Made by a program: the position numbers and the translations under genes
Shown: one piece after another, positions 18,401 through 27,954 of the stretch
Numbering within the stretch: position 1 is the first letter of the stretch
How the letters are laid out: every line of letters starts with the position of its first letter
Notes under the pieces: model-generated
Database searches by the model: none
What the model saw: only the letters and a program-made list of their open reading frames with translations
Told to the model about the DNA's origin: nothing
Source of the DNA: Cyclobacteriaceae bacterium
GTDB lineage: Bacteria; Bacteroidota; Bacteroidia; Cytophagales; Cyclobacteriaceae
NCBI GenBank assembly: GCA_019638355.1
Contig: JAHBTY010000001.1
Coordinates: forward strand, 1,054,001-1,118,000
Length of the DNA: 64,000 bases
Reading direction: 5' to 3'

Positions 18401-19555
18401 TTGTCTAAAACCTACAACACATCTTTCTGGCTTCTCTGCCTCAGTTCGCTACTTTTCTTTGCAAGCTTTAACATGATTATTCCGGAATTACCGGAGTATC
18501 TTTCTAAACTGGGTGGCGCTGAATACAAAGGGTTAATCATTTCGCTCTTCACCATAACGGCAATGATTTCACGACCGTTTAGTGGAAAGTTAGCGGATAG
18601 TATTGGTCGCGTGCCGGTTATGATTTTTGGTGCTGTAGTCTGCTTGATTTGCAGTTTAATTTATCCACTCATCACCACGTTGATGCCTTTTTTTGTTCTA
18701 CGTTTTTTTCATGGATTCTCAACGGGCTTTACACCTACTGGCAACACAGCTTACCTGGCGGATATAATTCCCGCACAAAAACGAGGCGAGGCGATGGGCT
18801 TACTCGGCACAGCCGGAGCCATTGGTATGTCGGGTGGGCCTGCATTGGGGGGCATGCTCAGCAACCAGTTTGGCTTGAAAGTAATGTTCTATGCATCGTC
18901 CATACTGGCATTGTTATCGATTCTTATTTTAATCCGCACCAAAGAAACACTTCAAACCAAACAACGATTTACGTTCACACATTTAAAAGTAAAACGAACC
19001 GATTTTTTTGAACCGCTTGTGGTGGCGCCTTGCATTGTAATGGTTTTGGCTGCATTTGCTTATGGTGCAGTGTTTACATTAATACCCGATTTTGGTCAGC
19101 ACGTAGGTGTGCGCAATAAAGGTTTATTGTTTACATACCTCACGGTTGCTTCGCTGGTAGTACGGTTGGTAGCAGGTAAAGCATCCGATCGGTACGGACG
19201 CCAACCTGTTTTATTGGTAAGTACTTCGGTCATCGTTTTATCGATGTTGGTGATTGGTCTTGCTACCACTAAGCTGCAGTTGATGATTGGTGTGGTGCTC
19301 TATGGATTTGCACAAGGCTCCACTTCGCCCACATTGTTGGCATGGGCTACCGATTTAAGTGACAATCGCTTTAAAGGCCGCGGCATTGCTTCACTTTATA
19401 TTTTTATGGAATTAGGGATTGGTTTGGGCGCGTTGATTTCAGGTTGGCTGTATGCCAATGATACTAATTTATTCTTTCCGGTGTTTTCTGTTAGTGCAAT
19501 ACTCGCAGCCATTGCTTTTCTTTACCTACTTTCATTACAACGATTAAAGGCATGA
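18401..19555 (+). CDS. MFS transporter
   Basis: A 384-residue inner-membrane protein with about twelve hydrophobic helices. The loop 2-3 signature GKLADSIGRVPVMIFG (about residues 64-79) and its counterpart in the second half, GKASDRYGRQPVLLV, identify the major facilitator superfamily; the compact size fits a drug- or metabolite-proton antiporter. The start is TTG at 18401, because the first in-frame ATG falls inside helix 1. The lysoplasmalogenase gene overlaps its end by 4 bases (ATGA), so they are co-translated. Substrate unknown. Confidence 0.85.
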   Translation: MSKTYNTSFWLLCLSSLLFFASFNMIIPELPEYLSKLGGAEYKGLIISLFTITAMISRPFSGKLADSIGRVPVMIFGAVVCLICSLIYPLITTLMPFFVLRFFHGFSTGFTPTGNTAYLADIIPAQKRGEAMGLLGTAGAIGMSGGPALGGMLSNQFGLKVMFYASSILALLSILILIRTKETLQTKQRFTFTHLKVKRTDFFEPLVVAPCIVMVLAAFAYGAVFTLIPDFGQHVGVRNKGLLFTYLTVASLVVRLVAGKASDRYGRQPVLLVSTSVIVLSMLVIGLATTKLQLMIGVVLYGFAQGSTSPTLLAWATDLSDNRFKGRGIASLYIFMELGIGLGALISGWLYANDTNLFFPVFSVSAILAAIAFLYLLSLQRLKA

Positions 19556-20208
19556 AAAAAGTAACACTGATTTTATTTCTGGTACTAGCCATTTCAAATT
19601 TGGTTGCTGTAACTTTTAATATGGCATTGGTAAATTTTGTTACCAAACCTTTATTGGTTCCGGCACTGGCGGTTTATTACCGGGTAGCCACTTCACAAAA
19701 GAGTTATCTTTTTTTAGCCGCACTTTTTTTCTGCTGGCAGGGCGATGTATTGTTGATGCTGCAGCGCGATGAAACCTTTTTTATAGCGGGCCTGATCGCC
19801 TTCTTAACCGGCCATGTGCTGTACATTATTTGTTACCGCAATTTCCGAAGTGCAGGTACCGGGCTAACAGGTCCACAACGAATCCGGTTTTCATTACCCA
19901 TAGTTTTAGCAGGTACCGGTTTGGTTACGATTCTCTTTCCACATTTGGGCGTGTTACAAATTCCGGTAATGGTGTATGCGTTGGTGATTACGGTAATGGC
20001 GATAAAGGCATTGTTCCGCTACGGCCGCACCAACTCAAAAAGTTTTACACTTGTATTTACAGGTGCCATCAGCTTTATGCTTTCCGATTCGCTGCTGGCG
20101 ATTAATAAGTTTATGCAACCACTGCCCCTTGCGGGTTTAGCGATTATGTTCACCTATATCCTTGCTCAGTATTTGATTGTGGAGGGAGTGGTGCGGCATG
20201 AAGCATAA
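19552..20208 (+). CDS. YhhN family protein (lysoplasmalogenase-like)
   Basis: A 218-residue protein with about eight membrane helices. LVNFVTKPLLVPALAVYY (residues 27-44), CWQGDVLLML and FMLSDSLLAINKF match the conserved blocks of the YhhN/TMEM86 family, including the two aspartates proposed as catalytic. Characterised members hydrolyse the vinyl-ether bond of lysoplasmalogens; whether this organism has such lipids is not shown here. It overlaps the MFS gene by ATGA and is followed by a strong hairpin terminator. Confidence 0.8.
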   Translation: MKKVTLILFLVLAISNLVAVTFNMALVNFVTKPLLVPALAVYYRVATSQKSYLFLAALFFCWQGDVLLMLQRDETFFIAGLIAFLTGHVLYIICYRNFRSAGTGLTGPQRIRFSLPIVLAGTGLVTILFPHLGVLQIPVMVYALVITVMAIKALFRYGRTNSKSFTLVFTGAISFMLSDSLLAINKFMQPLPLAGLAIMFTYILAQYLIVEGVVRHEA

Positions 20209-20253
20209 AATATAGATTCATGTATCCAGTTCACCAACATCTTAACATTATAC

Positions 20254-20290
20254 ATAAAAAAATGCCTCCCGATCAGGAGGCATTTTTATT
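20254..20290. terminator. Bidirectional terminator
   Basis: The stem AATGCCTCC (20261-20269) pairs with GGAGGCATT (20276-20284) around a 6-base loop, with an A-run before and a T-run after. It lies between two convergent genes and can serve both strands. Confidence 0.85.
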
Positions 20291-20308
20291 ATCAACTAAA
20301 AAACTTTT

Positions 20309-21121
20309 TTACATCTTCCTCACTTTTCCACTCCCCGATGAATGGCTATTCACCGAGCTTGGATTACCTCGATATGAAACACTGCCACTGCCCGATATGG
20401 TTGCATCCAATGCTTGTTTTACATTGATCTCTACATCGCCCGAACCAGAAATCCGTACTTCACATTTTTCAACTTCCAGGTCGGCAGCCTGAATTTCGCC
20501 CGATCCGCTAATAGTGGTACGAATTTCTTTTGCAGTACCGCTTGCAATAATTCGGCCCGAACCCGATACGTTCATATCGGCCCGTTCGGCAATGGTGCCG
20601 GCCAACATTACTTTACCCGATCCACTTACCTTGCTCTCCAATGCCCGGCAATTTCCTTTAACCCGAATATCGCCCGAGCCGCTTACATTCGCTTCCATGT
20701 AGCCGGTAGCATTTATTTCAATTTCCATAGAACCTGAACCACTTACGGCCAAAGCCATGTCGCCTGCTTTGATAACACCTTCGCCAATCAGGTTGCCTGA
20801 ACCGCTCACACTAATGCCTTCAATATTTTTTACCGTTACGTAAGCAATAATACGGTCATTGTTTTCCCAGTTCCACGAGCGCCAATTGTTTTCGCGCCCA
20901 ATACTCAAACGGCCACCCGAAACTTCAGTCTCGATTTTTGCAAGTATATCCTTTGGTCCTTCCAACACAACTTTTTGTTCGCTGCCCTGGCGCAGGTATA
21001 GCTTACCGGGCACGCGGAAGTTTAATTTTGTGAAAGTGTCAACGTTTCGGGTTTCTTTGGTTTGGGCCCAAGCCAGCACAAAGCCTAAAACAAACAAGAG
21101 GGTAATAGCGGTGCGTTTCAT
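20309..21121 (-). CDS. Head GIN domain (DUF2807) exported protein
   Basis: A 270-residue protein with a signal peptide (MKRTAITLLFVLGFVLAWA) and then the FTKLNFRVPGKLYLRQG start of the DUF2807 domain. The rest is a run of roughly 20-residue turns, each carrying SGSG (at least eight copies such as VSGSGNL, VSGSGSM, ISGSGEI). Known structures of this family are right-handed beta-helices. It is probably periplasmic or surface-exposed; the function is not established. It is transcribed toward a shared terminator. Confidence 0.85.
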   Translation of the reverse strand: MKRTAITLLFVLGFVLAWAQTKETRNVDTFTKLNFRVPGKLYLRQGSEQKVVLEGPKDILAKIETEVSGGRLSIGRENNWRSWNWENNDRIIAYVTVKNIEGISVSGSGNLIGEGVIKAGDMALAVSGSGSMEIEINATGYMEANVSGSGDIRVKGNCRALESKVSGSGKVMLAGTIAERADMNVSGSGRIIASGTAKEIRTTISGSGEIQAADLEVEKCEVRISGSGDVEINVKQALDATISGSGSVSYRGNPSSVNSHSSGSGKVRKM

Positions 21122-21301
21122 ATGGTATTGATTTTTTTACGGGTAAATGACAAGCCCTACTTAAAAGAGTTGCTTGGTGATTGATTTTTTTATTGGGATT
21201 TGATTTTACGTTTATTAGGACGTAAAAAGCAGGTAGTGCGTTGCAGCCTTGCTTTTTTTCTTTTCAAACCGCTTTAAAAAATACTCCCGGTTGTTAAAAT
21301 T

Positions 21302-21895
21302 TTAGTTGAGAAGCCCCTGCAGCTTATGATAAATTTCCAGACAAACCCAGGCATCGGTAGCGGCATAGCTGATTTGTTTTTCGTTCAACACTTCTGCTTC
21401 CCAATTGCTGGTTTGGGCACTTTTGGAAATACGGAACCCTAACAACAAGGCTGTAAGTTTTTTCACACTCTCTACTTGTAGTCCCGCTTGCTTGCTCATA
21501 TCGGCCAGCTCAATAAAGCCGTTGGGTTCATAATGCTTTAAGCGTTGCAGGGCTTTGATGTCATCGCGCAAAGCCACACCGGCTTTTTGAATGGCAGTAC
21601 TCTCCAAAAAATTAATGAGTGAACTGTGCATGCCTGTGAATTTTACGCGCACTAAAAACACCTTATCAGGCAAGGCAATTTGTATAAGCGAAACTTTATT
21701 CTGCTGCCCGCGCACAAAAACAGGTTTGGTTTCGGTATCGAAACCCACAACTTTATGTTCGCGCACCTCATCAAATACACGGGGTAAAATTTTTTCTTCG
21801 GAAATAACCAATACTTTACCTTCGAACGCACCCAGCGGCAGTTCATTTATTTCTTCATGCGAAATAGTAAGGGGTAAATTACTTTTCTGTGGCAT
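21302..21895 (-). CDS. 3'-5' exonuclease, DEDDy (RNase D/WRN-like)
   Basis: A 197-residue exonuclease domain without extra domains. Exo I is VVGFDTETKP (Asp53, Glu55), Exo II contains RDDIKAL (Asp111 or Asp112) and Exo III is YAATDAWVCLEIY (Tyr177, Asp181), the full DEDDy set. The compact form resembles the WRN/RNase D-like exonucleases of Bacteroidota; RNA versus DNA preference cannot be told. Its start overlaps the end of nhaC by 17 bases, so it is translated from the same message. Confidence 0.88.
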   Translation of the reverse strand: MPQKSNLPLTISHEEINELPLGAFEGKVLVISEEKILPRVFDEVREHKVVGFDTETKPVFVRGQQNKVSLIQIALPDKVFLVRVKFTGMHSSLINFLESTAIQKAGVALRDDIKALQRLKHYEPNGFIELADMSKQAGLQVESVKKLTALLLGFRISKSAQTSNWEAEVLNEKQISYAATDAWVCLEIYHKLQGLLN

Positions 21896-23324
21896 CCAGC
21901 CTGCGAATTTTAAAGTTTAGGTATGCCTGCAACACCGTCATAAAAGGACTAATAATACAAAAGAAACAAAAGGGTGCATAGGCCATGGTAGCTACACCCA
22001 GCACATTAGCTTGGGTAGCACCACAGGTATTCCACGGTATCAATACCGAAGTTACCGTACCGGAATCCTCCAGGGTTCGGCTTAACACTTCTGGTTTTAG
22101 TCCGCGCTTGCGAAACGTATCGGCATACATACGGCCTGGTACAGCAATAGCCATGTATTGATCGGAAGCGGTGAAGTTGAAAAAGATACATGTGGCTGTA
22201 GTGGATGCAACCAATGATCCGGTTGAATGTGCAAACTGAATAATTTTCTCGGCAATAATTTTTAATAGTCCTGCAGATTCCATTACGCCACCAAAAATCA
22301 TGGCACATAAAATTAACCAGATTGTATTCAGCATTCCACTCATTCCTTTGGCGGTAAGTAATTCGCTAATCATGGGGTCGGCCGTTTGAATGTTAATGGT
22401 GGTTGTCATCGAATTCATAATCGCCACAAAAGAAGCCTTTGCAAAGTTCCCATCTATTTTAGAAATCTCTACTACCAGGTTGGGTTGAAATATAATGGCA
22501 GCAATACCACCTAACAATGCCCCCACTAAAAGTGCCGGTAGGGCCGGAACTTTTTTTACAATCATAACGATAACCAGAACCGGTACAATAAATAAAAACG
22601 GGCTCAGGTTAAAACGCGATTCAATGGCTTTTAAAACTGCAGAACTATCGGTTGCTGCACCGGATGTATCTAATGTAAAACCCCAGACGAAAAAGATAAT
22701 CAGGGTAATTGCTAAAGTAGGGAAGGTAGTGTAACTCATGTACCGGATATGGGTAAACAAATCGGTGCCGGCCATAGCGGGTGCCAGGTTGGTGGTATCC
22801 GATAAGGGCGACATTTTATCACCAAAATAAGCACCCGAAATAATTGCCCCGGCAATTACACCTTCGTGAATGTCCATTGCTTTTCCAATCCCCAACAGGG
22901 CAATGCCAACCGTTGCCACTGTGCTCCACGAGCTGCCCGTAGCTACCGAAACAATAGCACATACTACACACGCGGCAAGTAAGAAAATTGTAGGGTTAAG
23001 AATTTTTAGCCCATAATAAATCATGGATGGTACAATGCCACTAAGCAACCAGGTGCCAGCCAACGAGCCAATGGCTAATAGAATTAACATTGCACCCATA
23101 GCCGAACTGATACTTTTTACAATGCTGCTTTCAATTTGATGCCACGTGTAACCACAACGAAAAGCAATTATGCCGGCAATACCCGAGGCTAATAGCAGCG
23201 CAATCTGGTTGGCTCCGGTTATGGCATCGCTACCCAACACAATTACATTGATGGTAAGCAGGCCAATCAGAACTACAATGGGAATAAGCGCCTGAAGAAG
23301 CGAAGGTTTTTTTATTTCGGACAT
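21879..23324 (-). CDS. nhaC: Na+/H+ antiporter NhaC
   Basis: A 481-residue inner-membrane antiporter with about twelve helices. GSSWSTVATVGIALLGIGKAMD, ISGAYFGDKMSPLSDTTNLAP and the second-half VLIPWNTCGATQANVLGV are conserved blocks of NhaC. The first start in frame is TTG at 23330, but the ATG two codons later fits better. It exchanges internal Na+ for H+, supporting sodium and pH homeostasis. The exonuclease gene follows with a 17-base overlap. Confidence 0.92.
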   Translation of the reverse strand: MSEIKKPSLLQALIPIVVLIGLLTINVIVLGSDAITGANQIALLLASGIAGIIAFRCGYTWHQIESSIVKSISSAMGAMLILLAIGSLAGTWLLSGIVPSMIYYGLKILNPTIFLLAACVVCAIVSVATGSSWSTVATVGIALLGIGKAMDIHEGVIAGAIISGAYFGDKMSPLSDTTNLAPAMAGTDLFTHIRYMSYTTFPTLAITLIIFFVWGFTLDTSGAATDSSAVLKAIESRFNLSPFLFIVPVLVIVMIVKKVPALPALLVGALLGGIAAIIFQPNLVVEISKIDGNFAKASFVAIMNSMTTTINIQTADPMISELLTAKGMSGMLNTIWLILCAMIFGGVMESAGLLKIIAEKIIQFAHSTGSLVASTTATCIFFNFTASDQYMAIAVPGRMYADTFRKRGLKPEVLSRTLEDSGTVTSVLIPWNTCGATQANVLGVATMAYAPFCFFCIISPFMTVLQAYLNFKIRRLDATEK

Positions 23325-23411
23325 TGGCAACGTGTAAAAGGGTGTAAGATACTAATAATGCTTTAGCCTGTATATCTGTAAAAAATCGTAAATCGAAAAT
23401 AAAAAGTAAGT

Positions 23412-23918
23412 ATGCAAGCCGAAAAAATTCTGGTGAAGGCCCGGCACTCGGGTTTTTACCGTTGGTTATTAAACATAGCCTTGGATCGGATGATTCCCTT
23501 CAACAAACCACATGGCTTTAAGATTGTGGAATTGGAGGAGCATCGGCTTAAAACCAGCATTCCTTATAAGCGCAGAAACTTTAACCACATTCGCGGGTTG
23601 CATGCGTGCGGACTGGCCACCTTGTCGGAGTTTACTACGGGGTTTTTGCTACTCAGTGCGTTGGGTATGAAAAAGTACCGCATTATTATGCAGCGTTTGG
23701 AAATGAACTACCATTACCAGGGTAAGATGGCTGCCACGGCCGAGTTTACAATTTCAAAAGCGTGGATTGAAGAAAAAATAGCAGTGCCATTGCAAACGCA
23801 GGAGTCGGTAGTAGTACCGTGTGAAATAAAAATTCACGATGTTCAAGGTAATCACCTGACTACTGGTTTGGTGTATTGGCAGTTTAAAGAATGGACAAAA
23901 GTTAAAACAAAGGCCTGA
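23412..23918 (+). CDS. DUF4442 hotdog-fold thioesterase-like protein
   Basis: A 168-residue protein of the DUF4442/PaaI-like hotdog group: NKPHGFKIVELEEHRLKTSIPY, RNFNHIRGLHACGLATLSEFTTGF (the central hotdog helix) and the C-terminal GNHLTTGLVYWQFK strand. Such proteins usually hydrolyse or bind acyl-CoA/ACP. Its stop codon shares one base with the ATG of the GNAT gene, which in turn overlaps the glycosyltransferase gene, so the three form a tightly coupled operon. Substrate unknown. Confidence 0.75.
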   Translation: MQAEKILVKARHSGFYRWLLNIALDRMIPFNKPHGFKIVELEEHRLKTSIPYKRRNFNHIRGLHACGLATLSEFTTGFLLLSALGMKKYRIIMQRLEMNYHYQGKMAATAEFTISKAWIEEKIAVPLQTQESVVVPCEIKIHDVQGNHLTTGLVYWQFKEWTKVKTKA

Positions 23919-24844
23919 TGGCAGGGAGTTCGAGGCAACGGATGATTGTAAATTTTTCTGATGATGCTTTGTATGTGTACAATAGTTCTCGGCACCTGCA
24001 ATTACAAGCAAAAAAAGGCTGGGTAATATTTGAACTAACAGGCCCCAGGCATTTGGTGATAGCCAGAATATGTGTAAACATAAAACAAAGCACGGCCTTA
24101 AGTCCGGTGCGGGCGCCTTTTGGTTCGTTCGAAATTTATTCGCGACTGAGTAGTTCCTCCCTCTTAAAGTTTATTCAGTTTGTGGAAACCGGATTGGTGC
24201 AGAAAGGAATCAAGCAAATGATAATTAAAAACTGGCCGGCCGTGTATCAACCTGTGCAAGCCCGACAATTGTACAAGGTTCTGGTTACTAAACTTCAGTT
24301 TAAAGTTAGTGAAGAGGTAAGCAGCGTAATTCCGGTTAGTAACAAACCACTGCGCGTTCGTATGAAAATATCAGAACGGCAAAAAGCCAGAAAGGCAGAA
24401 AAGATGTTTTTATTCAGCTTGTGTAGGCCAAGTGAGTATAAAACTATTTATGATTTTATTTTAACGTGCAGACAGGAGCGCGGGCAATCGCTCTCACTTT
24501 CGTGGAAGGAAATGGAAAATACAATTTCAAAACTTCCGGATCGGTTTATGTTTTTTAAGCTTACAGGTGCTGAAGCTATTGCGGCAGCCGCTATCGTTAT
24601 CCGCGTAAGCGATAAAATCTGGTACACCTTTTATTACGCACATGCGGCTACGTATAATAAAGTTAGTCCGGTGGTGCATTTGCTGGAATGCATTTATAAC
24701 AAAGCGGCCAACGAAAAAGTAAAGTTGATTGATCTGGGCACATCTATGCTGCATGATAAAATCAACATGCCACTGTTGCATTTTAAAAAAAGCGTAGGAG
24801 CTGTTACGGTACCGAAGTTTACGTTCAGCAAAGTTTATGGCTAA
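23918..24844 (+). CDS. GNAT/FemAB-like acyltransferase, putative
   Basis: A 308-residue cytosolic protein. The N-terminal half has LSPVRAPFGSFEIYS and the C-terminal half FMFFKLTGAEAIAAAAIVIRVSDKIWYTFYYAHAA, a pattern seen in GNAT and FemAB-type proteins that move acyl or aminoacyl groups in envelope biosynthesis. No catalytic residue can be assigned with confidence. It is coupled by overlap to a hotdog protein upstream and a family 2 glycosyltransferase downstream (8-base overlap), suggesting joint modification of a surface glycan or lipid; that is inference. Confidence 0.55.
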   Translation: MAGSSRQRMIVNFSDDALYVYNSSRHLQLQAKKGWVIFELTGPRHLVIARICVNIKQSTALSPVRAPFGSFEIYSRLSSSSLLKFIQFVETGLVQKGIKQMIIKNWPAVYQPVQARQLYKVLVTKLQFKVSEEVSSVIPVSNKPLRVRMKISERQKARKAEKMFLFSLCRPSEYKTIYDFILTCRQERGQSLSLSWKEMENTISKLPDRFMFFKLTGAEAIAAAAIVIRVSDKIWYTFYYAHAATYNKVSPVVHLLECIYNKAANEKVKLIDLGTSMLHDKINMPLLHFKKSVGAVTVPKFTFSKVYG

Positions 24845-25703
24845 TCCCTTGGTTACTATAATTTGTGTGTGTTACAATCAGGCGCGGTTCGTAATGGAAG
24901 CTCTGGATTCTGTTGTTGCGCAAACCTATCAGCCTATTGAGTTGATTGTGATTGACGATGGGAGTACAGATGGTAGTGCTAAGATTATAAAGCAATGGAT
25001 TACGTCACATCCGGAAACAGTTATGCTACTAAACGGTGCTAATATGGGTTATTGTAAAACGTTTAATAAGGCTGCTGCCTTGGCGAAAGGAAAATACCTG
25101 ATTGACCTTTCGGCCGATGATGTATTATTACCCAATCGGGTGGACGTTGGCGTTAGAGCTTTGGAGGCACCACAAGCGGGCGTAACTTTTTCAGATGCTG
25201 AACATGTAAATGAAGCAGGCATTAAAATCAGTTTACACTCCGATCGGTTTCCACATCACACCGTTCCATCGGGTAATATCTATGAAGAACTTATTGCCCG
25301 TTTTTTTATCTGTTCACCTACCATGATGTTTTCCCGAGCTATGTTTAATGAGTTGGGTGGATACGATGAGACTTTGATGTACGAAGATTTTGATTTCTGG
25401 ATTCGATCCTCGCGTAAGTATCATTATGTCTATACGCCTGAAGTTCTTGTAAAGAAAAGAAAAGTGGCGGGCTCTTTATCCGATAGGCAGTTTAAGGTTC
25501 GTTCGGGTCAGTCTTTAACAACGCTTTGTGTTTGCGAAAAGATTCTTGATTTGAATAAAACAGAATCAGAGCGAAAAGCTTTGGATTCGAGGCTTTGGTA
25601 TGAGATGCGTTTAAACCTGCGATTGCTTAATTTTAAAATTGTTGTAAAATTTTTCAGGCTTTGGAGGCTTAACCGAAGGCGCAATTTTTCTAATTCTGAA
25701 TAG
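24837..25703 (+). CDS. Glycosyltransferase family 2
   Basis: A 288-residue GT-A fold enzyme. LVTIICVCYNQARFVMEALDS begins the nucleotide-sugar domain, IVIDDGSTDGS carries the first acidic pair and DLSADDVL the DxD-like metal site; YEDFDFWIRSSRKY provides the usual catalytic-base region. No membrane helix is visible, so it probably acts at the inner face of the membrane. It is the last gene of the hotdog-GNAT-GT2 operon. Acceptor and sugar are unknown. Confidence 0.88.
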   Translation: MANPLVTIICVCYNQARFVMEALDSVVAQTYQPIELIVIDDGSTDGSAKIIKQWITSHPETVMLLNGANMGYCKTFNKAAALAKGKYLIDLSADDVLLPNRVDVGVRALEAPQAGVTFSDAEHVNEAGIKISLHSDRFPHHTVPSGNIYEELIARFFICSPTMMFSRAMFNELGGYDETLMYEDFDFWIRSSRKYHYVYTPEVLVKKRKVAGSLSDRQFKVRSGQSLTTLCVCEKILDLNKTESERKALDSRLWYEMRLNLRLLNFKIVVKFFRLWRLNRRRNFSNSE

Positions 25704-25706
25704 TGG

Positions 25707-26624
25707 CTACTGTCGTGTATCTTCTCCGGTTGCCATGCTTATATAACTATTGTAGCGGCTGGCAGCAATCGTTCCTTGTTCAACCGCATCCAATACGGCA
25801 CATTTAGGTTCATTCAAATGCAGGCAGCGCGAACCAAACCTGCAACTTAAGCGTAAGTTACGCATCTCTGGAAAGTAGTCTGAAATTTCCTGTGGCTCCA
25901 TATCTACCAACCCCCATTCTTTGATACCGGGTGTATCGATAATAAAAGTATTTTCATTCACCTGAAACATTTCAGCAAAGGTGGTGGTGTGCGTTCCTTT
26001 TTCCGAATAATCGGAAATAGCACCTGTTGCCAGTTTAAGCCCGGGTAATAGCCTGTTTAGTAACGTTGACTTACCCACACCGGAGTGGCCGGCAACTAAG
26101 GTAACTTTTCCTTGCAACTGTAATTGTACAGTTTCAACTTCGGCATCATGTTGTGCAGAAATTATTAATACGGTGGCCCCGATATGTTGGTAAAGTTGTG
26201 TTAACTCATCCAGCTCTGCAACCTCATCTGCAGTTAGTAAATCTTTTTTATTGAAAACGATTACCTGTGGTATGCGAAATGATTCGGCAGAAACCAACAC
26301 GCGGTCAATAAATCCTAACGAGGTGCGGGGTTGTTTTAATGTAGCTAAAACCAATACCTGATTTAGATTGGCAGCTAACACACTGGCATGACCGGTTCTT
26401 TTAACAGACTGCCGCAGCATGTGGTTTTGTCGTGGTAAAATTTCAGTAATGATTCCCTCCTTACCAAGTGGCTCAAATTGCACCTGATCACCAACTGCTA
26501 TTGGGTTACTTTCTTTGTAACCCTCCAATCGTAATTTACCCCGCGCGCGACAAGCGTACCGAAGTGTATCTTCGCCTGCAACCTCGTACCAAGAGCCGGT
26601 AGATTTTAAAACACGACCAATCAT
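25707..26624 (-). CDS. rsgA: Ribosome small subunit-dependent GTPase A
   Basis: A circularly permuted GTPase of 305 residues that helps the late maturation of the 30S subunit. An OB-fold N-terminus is followed by G4 NKKD (about 125-128), then G1 GHSGVGKS (179-186) and G3 DTPG (230-233), the permuted order typical of RsgA. A zinc finger follows (Cys261, Cys267, His269, Cys275). The ATG at 26624 overlaps the waaA stop as ATGA and is preferred over an upstream TTG at 26645. Confidence 0.95.
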   Translation of the reverse strand: MIGRVLKSTGSWYEVAGEDTLRYACRARGKLRLEGYKESNPIAVGDQVQFEPLGKEGIITEILPRQNHMLRQSVKRTGHASVLAANLNQVLVLATLKQPRTSLGFIDRVLVSAESFRIPQVIVFNKKDLLTADEVAELDELTQLYQHIGATVLIISAQHDAEVETVQLQLQGKVTLVAGHSGVGKSTLLNRLLPGLKLATGAISDYSEKGTHTTTFAEMFQVNENTFIIDTPGIKEWGLVDMEPQEISDYFPEMRNLRLSCRFGSRCLHLNEPKCAVLDAVEQGTIAASRYNSYISMATGEDTRQ

Positions 26625-27856
26625 GCGGTAAGTAGTTTTCTGCAATGCGAAATAATTTTTTCAGTAGCCCCCAGGTTTTCCTGAATGTACGCTTTGGTTA
26701 CTTCGCATGCTAGCAGAAAGTTTTCGGGCCGGTTTACCATCAGTTCATAGTTAGCTTCCAGTTCGGCATAACCGGATATGGCAAATGCGCCTCCCCGCAT
26801 AATCAATTCGGTTGCTTCTTTAAATTTTTCATAATTTTTATTTCCAAAAAAAACCGGTACGCCATAGCAGGCAGCCTCCAGTATGTTGTGCAATCCTTTG
26901 CCAAAAGCACCTCCAACATAGGCAAATTCGCCATAGCGGTAAAGTGCTGAAAGCATACCAATGTTATCAATAATCAGAACAGAAGCGTTAAGGTTAACAG
27001 GGTTTGAAAACCGGGTACAGGTTACTTCCACACTTTCTTCAATCTCCTGTAAAAATGATTCGGAAATTTCGTGTGGGGCAATTATAAATTTGAGTGATTG
27101 TTTATGTTCATTAATAAATGGGGCAATTACTTCCAGGTCTTCGGGCCATAAACTTCCCACCACAAATACCCGGTCGGTTCCTTTAAATTTTTCAGCCACT
27201 GCAATGGTTTTGTTTTGTTGGGTAATGGTATGCACACGATCGAACCGGGTATCGCCTGCTAATGCTACAGATGTTACCCCAATACTTTTTAGCAAGCCAA
27301 CCGATTGCTCATTCTGAACAAAGAAGTGGTTAAACTTTTTAAGTATGCGCCTGAAAAAACCACCATACCATTTAAAAAAGATCTGGTTCTGCCTGAAAAT
27401 GCTGGATATGGAAAGAATAGGTATTTGCCGTTGCTTTAAGGTGGCAGTGTAATAATGCCAGAATTCATACTTGACAAAAATGGCAAGTGCCGGTTGGGCT
27501 ATTTCTACAAACCTGCGGGCATTGTTGCGGGTATCCCACGGCAGGTAATAAATAAAGTCAGCTCCGCTATAATGCTTACGCACTTCATAGCCCGATGGAG
27601 AAAAGAAGGTGAGCAAAATTTTATAGTTTGGAAATTCTTTACGAATCATTTCCATTACAGGCCGGCCTTGTTCAAACTCGCCCAGCGATGCACAATGTAG
27701 CCATATAAGTTTGGTTGGCTGGTTTGAAATAGCTGCCTCAAGCCGATTAAAAATTTGCTTACGCCCATTTACAAACAGCTTTGCTTTAGGATGAAACAAG
27801 GCTGCCACATAATATACAAGGCGTAAAAATTGTATCGATAAAGAATAAAATATCAT
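26621..27856 (-). CDS. waaA: 3-deoxy-D-manno-octulosonic acid transferase
   Basis: A 411-residue GT-B enzyme that transfers Kdo from CMP-Kdo to lipid A precursor. A single N-terminal hydrophobic anchor (about residues 3-22) is followed by WLHCASLGEFEQGRP, whose Glu60 corresponds to the catalytic base of the family. VVGSLWPED, IIAPHEI and the nucleotide-binding YVGGAFGKGLHNILEAACYGVPVFFG segment complete the picture. Presence of waaA implies a Kdo-containing lipopolysaccharide. rsgA follows with a 4-base overlap. Confidence 0.93.
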   Translation of the reverse strand: MIFYSLSIQFLRLVYYVAALFHPKAKLFVNGRKQIFNRLEAAISNQPTKLIWLHCASLGEFEQGRPVMEMIRKEFPNYKILLTFFSPSGYEVRKHYSGADFIYYLPWDTRNNARRFVEIAQPALAIFVKYEFWHYYTATLKQRQIPILSISSIFRQNQIFFKWYGGFFRRILKKFNHFFVQNEQSVGLLKSIGVTSVALAGDTRFDRVHTITQQNKTIAVAEKFKGTDRVFVVGSLWPEDLEVIAPFINEHKQSLKFIIAPHEISESFLQEIEESVEVTCTRFSNPVNLNASVLIIDNIGMLSALYRYGEFAYVGGAFGKGLHNILEAACYGVPVFFGNKNYEKFKEATELIMRGGAFAISGYAELEANYELMVNRPENFLLACEVTKAYIQENLGATEKIISHCRKLLTA

Positions 27857-27954
27857 GGGCCGCTAAATTACTTCTTAAACTATAAATGTTAAGGGGCAGG
27901 CCATTTTGATTACAATAAATTAAATAACTTGCGAAACCGTTTAAACTTAATCCT

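Noticed and set aside
21204-21227. TTTTACGT/ACGTAAAA inverted repeat between the exonuclease and head-GIN genes
   Set aside because: The stem is AT-rich, no clear T-run follows on the relevant strand, and the position suits neither an obvious operator nor terminator; too weak to list as a feature.
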